64,000 bases of DNA, taken from contig NC_092862.1 in the NCBI RefSeq assembly GCF_032062135.1, positions 45,245,715-45,309,714 on the forward strand, given 5' to 3'. This DNA comes from Pyxicephalus adspersus. Lineage: Eukaryota; Chordata; Amphibia; Anura; Pyxicephalidae. The translations under genes and the position numbers were made by a program. The notes under the pieces are model-generated. The model was not told the origin of the DNA. It saw only the letters and a list, made by a program, of their open reading frames with translations, and did no database searches. The stretch's first letter is position 1. Each line of letters starts with the position of its first letter. Below are positions 1 to 20,700 of this stretch, in pieces.

Positions 1-1188
1 ACAAAGGATGATAGTCTTGGGCTTTTTTTGGGTTAGGCACCTTATTGAGAAGCACTGTTAGAGATGAGCTTGGGATATTTGACTTAATTTTAAATTGAAC
101 TTTGGGAGAATAGTTTTTTTTTTTTTGCCGTCCCAAAAGTAAAACATTTTTTTAAAAATTATGTTAAGGTATAGGCTGAAATAGTCAGGTTTTCGTAAAT
201 GCTGGCTGTAGCTGGGCACTGATTTTTGGTAATTTCCAAAGTGAAGAAATGTGACACTTTCACACATTTAAAACTTCCACTGCACAGAAACTTGAAAACC
301 TTTTTATTGCAATGATCTTGGCAGACAGTTGTAGTATAAATAATGGTACCTTTATAATATGCTGTTAGGATGTGCTAACATCCAATTTCTTTTTTGTACT
401 TCTTCCTGTAAGGTTCTTCTACCTTCGAGCATGTGTGTTCCTCTCATAGCCGTGAAAGGTCCCCTAAAATCTAGTTTGCTAAAAAAAAGAAGGGGCAAAG
501 AACGTGTAGGCCCTTTTCATTTTGACAAAACACGGGTTCCTGTCTTTCCCCAAAGGTAGCAAGTTCCATCATTGGGCCAGAGGACCTCATGCCATCATTA
601 TGAGGGTCTGAAGGGTGAAAGCCTATTTAGACTTTATAAAGGCTCTTTAATAGGGGCTCCCCAGATATCTGCTCACGCATTCTCAGCAATGATAACTGGG
701 GTACATAGAACACCTTACCTATTCCCAGAAAGGGTTAAAGCAACCCTAGAAATAACAAGCCAACACAGCACAAAATTTTTTTTTCCTCATTTCCTTATTT
801 TTGCATAAACTGGCTCTACTTGATGTTTTGCAGTTCTCTATAGTGACTGCATTACTGCTTATGTTTTCAATGTATGGCCGATGATAGCAAACAATGTACA
901 GTATTTCAAAATGTATCTCGGCAATTGTTTAACAGGGAGCTTGGTGGTTACATAAAAAACTGTTCTTGATGACATTATTATATTTAATACTGTAGTGTTT
1001 AAATCATTGTAAATATTTTAAAATACCAGTTTGCTATGAAGGGTTCCATAGAAGCAGTTTATAAAACTTTTGCAAAACTAAGACTTCAATCAGCTTTTAT
1101 CAGTTAAACAATTTTAAATATATTTATTCCTTATACATCTTGCTTCATTTATTGATGTGCACTACTAAATATCTGCTTTATCTTGTAG
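1..1188. other. USP14 intron, partial; nothing recognised
   Basis: AT-rich sequence before the Cys-box exon. I found no exon encoding the linker between the ubiquitin-like and catalytic domains, and no recognisable transposon. Short ORFs here have no family resemblance. Confidence 0.6.
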
Positions 1189-10395
<9,207 letters not shown>

Positions 10396-10437
10396 TGACA
10401 TTTTGCTGTTTTAGTCATTTTTTTTTCTTAGGTGTGA

Positions 10438-10443
10438 AATAAA
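10438..10443 (+). terminator. USP14 polyadenylation signal (proximal candidate)
   Basis: AATAAA lies 43 nt after the stop codon, in a T-rich 3' UTR. Further candidates at 10931-10936 and 11106-11111 could serve longer 3' UTRs. Confidence 0.6.
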
Positions 10444-11647
10444 TGTTCCACAATTAGAATCTCCTGCCCCTGAATTTTTATTTTAGACAAGGATGTGAAC
10501 TGTAAAGTTCATTTAACCATGACCTTAAATCCAATTCATTTCTACTGAAAAAAAAGGTGTCAAGATTTAGAAAACATTTCTGATAAAGTCATATTAGAAT
10601 TTTAAAATTTGAATCTGACAATGCCAAATGGCCAGCCACTGCACAGTGGTGCTCAATTTTTTTTACTGTCATTGTATGGAACAGTGGCCAAAAAAATATT
10701 TATTGCACACCTACAACCCATCCATTGTTACTGTTGCATGGTTTATACCAGAGTACTTAACCATCCTTGCCTTATCTGACAGTACTGCCAGGAAGGAGAA
10801 AGGATACGTGTTGCCTCATTGTAACAGTGCTGCTTCCCATGACTGACGACGTGGCCACACTCGCATCTGTGTCCAGACTCATCTGACTTTATTTTGGTCC
10901 GGGTTGTTGCTGGCATCTCAGTGACTTCAGAATAAAAATTGTGATCAACCCCCATTGTCTCGATTTACCTTTTTATTTGTATACTTCTCAGTCTGATCTA
11001 GTGTAAAAAGATTTGAAAGTGTATACAGAGACATTTATGTTGTCTGATAAGAATCATATGCAGTCTCTGAAACATAAATCCTAAACGTTACTCTAGTTTC
11101 AGACAAATAAAACTATTCAATAGGTTATGTTTACTGATTTCAAGAAGTTATCTCAGCTCATAAAATACATGTGCATTTCAATACTAGCTGGCTTTGTTGC
11201 CAATTAAATTGAAGCAAATGCATTTCCCCAATTGTTTATTGGTTTAGAATTAGAACACATAAAACCTAAATTTTCGCATAGGGACATCTGTCCAAGAGGG
11301 AAATTCCAATCACTTTCTGGTGCAAAAAAAACTAGAAATGAAATGGGGTGGGGTGTTTAAGAAGCAGTAAATCTGACTGTAAATTCAGCATTTTGTGATG
11401 TACATTCCATTTAACTAGCATTCTCTTCAGCTTTTGTTTAATTCATAATCGTAACTAAAAAAAGATAGAATGATAACTAGAACATCATCTATTTTATTCA
11501 ATACTTTCTACACTAAAAGTAGTAGTTATCACATGTGTACATAAGCTTTAGGTTGTAGTTGAGTAACGGTATATTCATGAACTAATTATATAGAGATTTT
11601 GTTCAATAAAAGTGCTTGTTTTATCGTTCTGTGCAAGTTGAGATGGG
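10444..11647. other. Region downstream of USP14, nothing recognised
   Basis: AT-rich 3' flank, possibly extended USP14 3' UTR because of AATAAA motifs at 10931 and 11106. I saw no ORF with family resemblance and no repeat with clear ends. Confidence 0.5.
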
Positions 11648-11651
11648 TTAA

Positions 11652-12747
11652 CCACCTGAGCGTTACACTGATTTCTAGATTTCTGTACCAAAAGTGTTAC
11701 AGGTTTTCATGCAATTTTTTTTTTTAAATTGTAGACCTGTAACTTACAGAAATATGTCCGAATAGGGTTCTAGTAGATAAAATGAATATAAAAAATGTTT
11801 GAAACACACAATCATGTAAAAAAAAAAAAAATTAATTTTAATAAAATTAAAGGAAAAACACAAAATTCAGCTTAAACAAGAATACATAAATAAATGAAAA
11901 GTACTGAAAATGCGATAATTTGGTATACTGTATAGTAATATATTTTTCTAAAACACCTCCCTAGTGTCCGTCACATACCTATAGACAAAACCACATAAAT
12001 ATATTTTCTATTATTTTGTATTGGATTGGATACAGGACTTTGTATTCAATCCAATACTGAAAATGCGATAATTCGGTATACTGTATAGTAATATATTTTT
12101 CTAAAACACCTCCCTAGTGTCCGTCACATACCTATAGACAAAACCACATAAATATATTTTCTATTATTTTGTATTGGATTGGATACAGGACTTTGTATTC
12201 AATCCAATACAAAATGAGAACAAAATTCAAACTCTCATTATGTATTGGATTGAATACAAATTCCTGTATTCAATCCAATACAAAATGAATGAATGAGTTT
12301 CAATTTGAATTTCCCGCACACGCGCTGACGTCATCACGCACGCACGCACAAGAAGCCGGCCGGCTGTTTTTTTCCTCCGCCGGCCGGCTTCTTGTTTCAG
12401 AGATCACCTGGCGCTGGAACGAGAACGACGCTGGATGATCAGCGGGACCAGGTAAGAAACCGGCCGGCATCTTGTGTTCCGCCGGCCAGCCAGCGGAACA
12501 CAAGATGCCGGCTGGCTTCCTACCTGGTCCCGCTGGTATACGAGAAGGCACCCGACGCTGGAAACGGAGGACGACGCTGGAACACGAACCCGACGCTGGA
12601 TGAGCACAGGGGGACCGAGATTTTCCCTACATTAACATCCCCACTTACCTGGGTAAGTGGGGATTTTAATGTACGGAAAATCTCGGGCTTAACGAAAAGA
12701 GCAACTTTTTTGAGCCCGTACGAAGGTCGGGCTTAACGGCAAGGAGG
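11652..12747. mobile_element. Palindrome-rich TTAA-flanked DNA element, copy 1
   Basis: TTAA at 11648-11651 and 12748-12751 bounds the element. Its ends are similar inverted sequences (CCACCTGAGCGTTA and, inverted, CCTCCTTGCCGTTA). It matches 35466-36473 in reverse orientation. The interior is built from hairpins: 18-nt perfect arms at 12241-12258/12265-12282, GC-rich arms at 12351-12364/12379-12392, long arms at about 12441-12480/12494-12535, and 34-nt arms at 12616-12649/12652-12685 with two mismatches. No transposase is visible. TTAA duplication suits piggyBac or Kolobok mobilisation, which I cannot separate. Confidence 0.85.
11903..12208 (+). repeat. 153-bp direct tandem duplication
   Basis: Sequence from ACTGAAAATGCGATAATT at 11903 is repeated from 12056 with one visible difference (TTTGG/TTCGG). 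Copy 2 of the element near 36 kb carries only one unit, so the duplication arose in this copy or was lost in the other. Confidence 0.85.
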
Positions 12748-12751
12748 TTAA

Positions 12752-14322
12752 TGTGTTAAAAAAAATATACAGTACACATAAATTAGTTTGACAGTGAATG
12801 TCCTAAGTTTGTCCACAAGGTGGTGCTGTGTTAATTTGCAAGCATTTCATTGTGTTCGTTTTCTTTCAATTGGCTCTTTTAATGTCTGAGATTGACAGCT
12901 AGTATTGGTATTGAAAATAAACACAGCCATCTAGTGGATAAATTAAGAATTACACCGGATAATAAACAAATGTACTGGCAGCAGTCTCAGGGCTTGACAT
13001 TCACCTCACTAATGAAGTGTCTCACTAATAGAGACCTAGCACCATGGGTGCCCTGCCGATTCTTGTACCAGTCAATTCAAACTCCCAGGACATGGCCAGC
13101 CTTTCGGGAGCCCTATTACCTGTTTCTGCTAGTGTTTCAGAGTATATGTGGGGGAAAGTTGGATGTGGTTCCTTTGACCCAACCTAGGAAGATGTCAGAT
13201 GTTCCACTAGCACAGCTGGCTTCTGGGGAATTCTTAGACGCTCATGATGACTCTGTGGAATTGGTTTGCCTGGGATTGTAATTACCTCTACATGCTCATA
13301 ATTCTTCCTGATTTATCAGATGTGTTTTCAGGTCTTCCCTAGTGCAAGATTATCCAGATTGGCTGAATATTGAATCTGGACAGTTTTTTTTTTCCTGTCC
13401 TAAAAGCCTTGGTTTAGGGGGTTAGACTTGGTGCATTGCCTCTATACCTGGTTTACACTTCCATGTATATGTTGCTCAGAGCTGCTCATGGGTTCTCTTT
13501 TTGGTACTCTTGGCAGGGATGGATCCTGTTTTAGTACTTACAGATCTTATCAATATGGGATCATGTGTAGATTTGACCTAGGTTCTCAGATGGAATAAAT
13601 GGTTTGGTAATGGTGACCAGGTTCAAATCAGACTTGCCCTATCTTCAAAATAATCTCAAATCAGGAAAACAAAGGCATATGTGGTTATGCTGGTTTAGCC
13701 TACACTTTGCTGATTTATCTCTCCCCCCACACAAACATTTTGTGCAAAAAAATACTTTTCTACAAAAAAAAAAAAAAAAAGGATTGTTTTTACCGTTCTT
13801 AGATATTTAACAGATGGTAGTTTCTTGGTTACCAGTACATTGGACATTAAAAACTCTGATGTAGCTTTAAAAAACCAACTGAGCTTAACAAAAATATTTA
13901 CTAAAGGATGTAATGAAACAGAAAGTGTGCAAAATGTATAACTCATTTTAGAAAGAAACTACTCCAAGCACAGAAAAAAAGTTTCCCGTGTACTTGCTTG
14001 CAGGAAACAGGCTTTTTTTTTTTTTTTTTTAAAAGAAAGATAAACCATAGGATTAGTAAAACATGTTTATGCAGCTGGAGTACACACCAGATATTTTACC
14101 ATTTACACCTCTTCAACTTAATGCAAATATCTAATCAGCCAAACACATGGCAGCAATCCAATGCATTTAGGGATACAGACCATGTCATGGTAACTGTGTT
14201 GGTGCCAGCCAACCTGGTTTGTATATATCAGGAACCGCTGATCTGCTGAATTAAACACAACCATCTCTAGCAAAAAGACATGTTTGTGAGTAAATATAAA
14301 TGGAAAAACCTTGGAAGATTTT
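12752..14322. other. Intergenic tail-to-tail space, nothing recognised
   Basis: Between the TTAA element and the THOC1 polyadenylation signal. A 129-codon ORF (12892-13281) has no recognisable domain and no splice or start context to support it. Long A and T homopolymers occur near 13763 and 14013. Confidence 0.5.
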
Positions 14323-14328
14323 TTTATT
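14323..14328 (-). terminator. THOC1 polyadenylation signal
   Basis: The + strand TTTATT reads AATAAA on the - strand, 168 nt past the THOC1 stop codon. It is the only AATAAA between the stop codon and this point. Confidence 0.7.
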
Positions 14329-14495
14329 ACATGTTCATACAAATGTATCACAAAAAAAGAAGTATCCAACTAAAAAGTCTTGTATGGCGGTAGCAAGGTA
14401 AAGACATTGCTCTGCAATGTGTCACATGACAGTACCGGCCATGGAATGGGATAAAAAATACCCTTCTATTACAAAATTTGCTGATCACGCTACAT

Positions 14496-14791
14496 TTATG
14501 TGCCATTTTCTGTGTCACTGTACAGGTTTTCTGCAAGGTCGCCTAAATGAGCTTGATTCAATGCAGCAATAAGATTCTCAGTGGTAGCATGAGCTCCCTC
14601 ACGATCTTGCCAGGCGATGAGTAACAATTTGGCCCTCATTTTTACATCCTCACTGTCCGATTCAATAACCCTAATGTCAGAGTCTTTTATTTCCATGTGG
14701 GGGGCCAGAGTTTTCCAGTGCTCTCCAAGCTTGTTTGCAAGTGATTCAATCAGCTCCCCAGAGACTGTCCTCTGTTGCTGGACTTCTGGAC
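14496..14791 (-). CDS. THOC1: THOC1 last exon, death domain
   Basis: It encodes the C-terminal 97 or so residues, including [20 protein letters not shown], the IESDSED segment, [15 protein letters not shown] and the [17 protein letters not shown] helix, all aligning with the human THOC1 death domain. TAA is at 14498-14496. This domain is known in mammals for apoptosis-related roles. Confidence 0.95.
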
Positions 14792-17700
14792 CTGCAAAAC
14801 AGTATAAAGTATTTGTTATAGTTCAGTGTTTTATGTATGCACTCACCCAGGGCTAACATCAGGGAGAAGGGAGGTGGTGAACAATGGGCACTTCTGTACC
14901 GGGCCCCAATTATCAGAACTTGATTGTTGTAATGCTGGAACTTTGAGACATGGGGGTGGGTAGCCCCAGGAAGTTTACCTAGTATGGGGCCTAAACATTT
15001 CTGATGGCAGCCCTGCACTCACCAAAGAAGTGCTGTAATTTTTCACACTACCAAAACAAGTTCTATAAGGTACTGTGCAAACCTTTCATCCTGTGTAGAT
15101 AAACTGGCATGTATATTCATGAATATATGTCAATAAATTGCAAATGCTCTCAAGTGCTTACTGATTCCAGCCAAACAAGGCACACCTACACAACTCAGAA
15201 CAGGTAATAGTCAGCGACTTAAGAATTATACATTTTTTACCAATTCTCCTACTATATAGAGAAAAGTTTTGCTTGGTGTGTTTTACAATTCTCCAACAAT
15301 AACAGTTCAAATATTTTGTGCTGACAGGTTCCATTTTTATAATTTTGTTAAGTCCTGATTCAGCGTTAATAATTGCAGGCTGGTGTCTATATAAATCAGG
15401 CACTGCTTTGCTTTAATACACGTGCACACACTCTGCAGCATGAGAAGGCTGCACAGAATCAGGAGCCTAAAAGTCTATCCAACAGGCATGTATGGCATCC
15501 TTGAAGAAAAAACAAGTTCATTAGTTCATACAGCTTGCTAGGTAAACTGAGCTGTATTATGTATTATTGATTGGCAATGAATGTGTACTGCAATCCCGGG
15601 GCATCAAAATGAATCACACAGAGGTGTAGAGTTATAAAGCTGCGTACACACGTCAGATTTTTCTCGTCCGATAATCGGCATCGGCCAGATATCGGGCGAA
15701 AATCTGGCGTGTGTACAGTCGGCGTCGTCCTTCGTCCGAACGACCGCCCTGGCGGATCCACGGTCGATGAACGACGACTGATCCTAATGCAGGGGATCGT
15801 GAAAGATCCTTTCCAACGACAAACATTGCACGTGTGTACGCAGCTTAAATGCTCACACTTAGGCTGCAGATATAAACAGTGCTAATACCATGGTAGTTAC
15901 AGGGTTTTACTTACTTTCATTGTTTTCTTTTAATAAAGATTCATTGTCTTCATCATCCTCCTCCTCCTCTTCATCCTCTCCTGTTTTAATTTCCTCTGAG
16001 GGGGGCTAGTAATAAAACATACTGATTAACAATTATATAGGTAAAGAACAGAGTTTGATATAATTTAAGCTCTGTATCTCTTATCCTGGTCACCGCATTT
16101 TCTTTAATTTAAGTCAATTAAAAAATGGCAAACTAAAATTATTAATTTATAAGTAACTGCAAAAGCTACTAAGAAAAAAAAAAAAAACTTTTCACCACAT
16201 CTTAGCTGTTTACAGCATTATCTTCAGCCTATACCTGCTAACCAAAAGAGTGAAAAAACTTACTGGCAATTCCTTGGCTAACTTGATCACCATATTCTCC
16301 AGATATTCCGGTAAACTTCTAAACTGTTGGTTAGTAGGTTGGAAAAAGTGAGGACTCCTACGAGCCAATAGTCTCAGTGCCCGCCAGCCATAATTTGAGT
16401 TGTTTACTACCCTGTGAAAATAAAAAGTCAAAGTATTACTCCAAAGATGTCTGACCAATGCCTGAAACTGAACCTGGATAAAACAGAACTCATCATCTTC
16501 CCCCCTTTCAATTTTCGAATCTCCCTCCCCTCAGGCACGTTGTCTTGGCATCACCTTTGATTCTGCTCTCTCGTTTACCCCCCATATTCAGAACATTTCC
16601 AGGTCCTGCCACTTTCACCTTTGCAACATCTCCAAAATCCACCCCTACCTGTTCCCAGAGACCACCAAACTCCTTGTACATGCTCTTATCTCTTGTCTGA
16701 ACAACTGCAACATCCTCCTCTGGTATTCCACTAACCCGACTCTCTCCTCTACAATCTATTATGAATGCTGCAGCCAGACTCATCCATCTTTCCCACCGCT
16801 CCTCTACTGATGCATCTCTTTGTAGTTCTCTTCCCTGGCTTCCATTTCACCTTAGGATCAAATTCAAGCTCCTGTGCTTTGCCTTCAAATTCCTCAATAG
16901 TTCTTGTCCCACTTACATTTCTAACCTGGTAAAAAAAAAGAAATATTCCCCTTCTTCTGTCTGATTCTTCTGTCTTTTGAAACCGTCACTACTTCCCACC
17001 ACTACATATCTCTCCTCCTATTGTGTGTTAATTCCCCCATCTACTAGATTGTAAGCTCTTCCCCTCCTCCTGGGTCACTGTCTATATTCGTCTGTCATTT
17101 GCAACCCCTATTTAATGTACAGCGCTGCGTAAAACGTTGGCGCCAAGTAGATCCTGTTTATTAATAATAATAAAAGAAATGAACATTCCAATATTTCCAC
17201 TGATAAAGCATTAAGTTCATGCTGAAATAAACAATGGATGTGTTATGCATTCTAATACAGAACACACCCTAACTTCCTAGAATCTCCAGTTTGATTACAA
17301 ACACATTTCACAAATGCTCCATAAAATGTCACCTAACATAAAGCAATGTGTTTTAGTGACTGCATATCTTCAACATACTTGTACTCATTTTCAACCATGT
17401 TTTCAGGATCTGCTTGTTCAATCGCCTCTTCAAAAAACTGTTCCAGCGTTGGCATGAATTCTCTAAAACACAAAAATATAGATGGCAGGATTAGGAATTA
17501 GGATTTAAACCATGCTATGGTATGAATGATTGGCTACCATAAAAAAATGGCCTATATGCAACACAATATTAAGGAGTACTCAAACCCAAGCCATTATACA
17601 GCTGATCTACCAATAATCTCACATGCAAAACGGTCAATAAAAAAAAAAAGTTCCAGTGTTTTTATCCACCAAGTGGTTAGTTGTACTGCATCATCAGCAA

Positions 17701-20700
17701 CTTTCACAAAGCCTTTAGGTCCCGTAGATACAGTTATATGTTAGACTATTAAAAAAGGAAACACACACACACACACAAGCCCCCTATATAGAATCTCCAT
17801 TATCCATTTAATCATCAACCCTCCACACCTGCCAAAACCCAAACACAATCACGCAAGTAGACAATAAATCCCATTTTATATATGCAGTCAATAAAATAAA
17901 AATATTATCTAGCACCCACTACTGCTGTACAGGGTAGAATTGAATCTGAGGATACACAATGCATTACAGTATTACCAAAATGGCCTGGCTCACCTGCTCT
18001 CGGATTTGCATGCTTCTATGTTGTCTGGACAAAGATTCCACAGCCGGGTTAATTCATCACTGTAATGAAATTTTGGTCAGAAGTAGGAATTTATATATTT
18101 ATATGCTTGTTCATCTGACAAGGATAACAAAATTACATTTTCTAAGAAAATAAAATTATATCCACCTATCCCTGAACACCACTCCCTACAAAAGCCAATT
18201 TACCATTAACTGCCCCAACAGTAACAGTTTAGGAAATGACAATATCAGTAATTAAAAGACCTAAAGTCTTCAAAACGCAAAAAAGATGTTCTTAAAATCC
18301 TTCAACTTGTGGCATACAAAACAAAATATAAGCAAATTCCATTAAGTGACAAATAAAAATATTGTGTATTTGTATGCAGATATAAAAACCAAGGATCTTA
18401 CTTTCCCATTAGGATCTTTTTATTTGAACCTTTGCCCAGAAAGTCCTCAGGGGCTGAACGTTTTCTTGCTACTTTCATTGGTTTGCTATCTTGTGGTCTG
18501 TGGTAAAAGAAAAAAAAATGATCTACACATTCAAAAACATGATAAAACCGACAAAACATATTATCCAGCTTACTAATTATGCACATCAAAAATATTTCTG
18601 CACATAACACTGAGTGCACAATAAATAACAAAACAGCATTAAACAGTCACATATGAGTTACCTCTCTTTCACAAAGCTTGGGCAGCCTTCATTTTTCCAT
18701 GAATTCCAGTTTTCTTCTGTGCCGAGTATGTGCTAGATAGAAAGTTTCAAAATGAAAGTTCAATAACATGATAACTTTGTAAACGCCAAAACATTTCTTA
18801 GTAATATAACGTACCTCCACCATCTTTGAAAACTTCTCTCCATCAGGGGGCGTCTCACACAGTAACTACAATAGAGAGAACATGCTAGACTGTTTTTGGC
18901 TTTCACAAAACAAAGTGAGCACAGCAACAATAATAATAATAATAATAATAATAATAATCTGTCCCAAAGTAAATACCTGATGAACAAGTTTGGTGGTATC
19001 TTCAATCCAAAGAGATTGCTCGTCCAGCAGCACATAATTAGAACTGTGATACAAAAGTTTCAAATGATTAGGATATTAAGTTATTATGACAGAGAAATCC
19101 AATATTTTACAATACAAAACACAAAAAAATAAATGAAAAGTCAAAGCTTTCATCAGGAATCCTGTATTCTCATGGAGGAGTGTAACCCCCCTATCCTGTT
19201 GACTACTGTCATAAGGATACAGATACACTTTACCAATCTGGAGAAGTGCCATAATAGCAAAACTCTGAACTCTTGTCCCGTAATGTGCTCATTGGATCTG
19301 TAAAGATCTGCAAGTACAATGAGGCTGCGTGCACACGTTAGACTTTTGTCGTTGGAAAGGATCTTTAACGATCCTTTCAATTGACAAAAGACTGAAAGAT
19401 GCATGAACGAGCTCTGTACATAAAGTGCCGTTCTGCCCTATAAGGAGAGGAGAACAAGCATTCGGCACTCGGCTGCGCTCTATCCCCTTCACTTGTATTA
19501 CAGTCGTAATCTGCCAGGACGGATTCAATAATGACAATGGATGGTTGCTGTACACAGGCCAGATACTCCTCCAATACAAGCTCTGAAACGATAATCAGGC
19601 AAGTGAATAATGTGACGTGTGTACATAGTCTAACTTTGTCTGTCTTCTTCTGTTAGTTGAGCTTGGCACATAATCATTTTGTAGACCAAGGCTATAACAG
19701 ATCTGGCCAGATGATCAGGAGGGCTCAGTTTTAGTGAGTGCAGCTGACTTGTTCGAGAAACAGATTCAATTTTAAAGTGAATGTAAACCCTCATTTTTAT
19801 TTGCTTCGTTATTATTGGGCAATCTAAACTGCACAATAAGACTTTTTACACAACATAACTTAAAATAATAAAACTGATTCCTTCCTGGTTGCTCTGCTCA
19901 TCCATTTTCAGAACAGCCAGAATGTACTGCTTTGTTACTATTAGAATATATATGTTACCTCTTAAACTTTACTTGGCCTTTCAAGTACTGGAACAATATA
20001 AGGTACTGCAACAAGATGTGTCGGCGGAAGTTGCTGTCACTCAATTGTAAATCCATTAACTAAAACAGGAGTAGATAAAATAAAGAATACACAACTATAA
20101 ACATTAAACTGAAATATGATCTTTATTATTACACTAATGTAAGGGGTATTTTGAAAAGCTTTAGGTTACAATAATTTTCCAACTCTATATTATTGCCCCA
20201 TTAGTGGTCTCTTTTTTGGGAATCAGGATGTAAACACGTTGGGTCTGATTTATTAAAGTTCTCCAAGGATGGAGAGGATACACTTTCATTAGTGAAGCTG
20301 GGTGATCCAGCAAACCTGAAATGGCTTTCCTAAAAATTATTTGCTATTTGTTAGCAAATCTTTAGAATCCTGAACCAGATCCATTCCAGGTTTTCTGGAT
20401 CACCCAGCTTCACTGATAACAGTGTATCCTCTCCAGCCTTGGTAAGCTTTATTGAATCAGGCAAAATTACATCTGTTAAATTGATATCGGTGAGCTTTAT
20501 GACATTTATATTACCTTTTCACTTGTCAGAAACTTGGCAAAGTACACGTGTTCTCCTCCTGATTTTAGCTCCTCGATTTTCTTCCGTGATGCTTGAGTAT
20601 CATCCAGTTTGTAACTTTTAAATACCGTCAGAACTTCCTCTGAGTACTAGACAATGGGAGGGAGATTTGTACTAAGCAAAGACTAGTAAAATATGTCATT

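Noticed and set aside
12892..13281. 129-codon ORF downstream of the TTAA element
   Set aside because: It does not resemble any family I know, there is no supporting splice or promoter context, and its length is within chance for one ORF in 64 kb.
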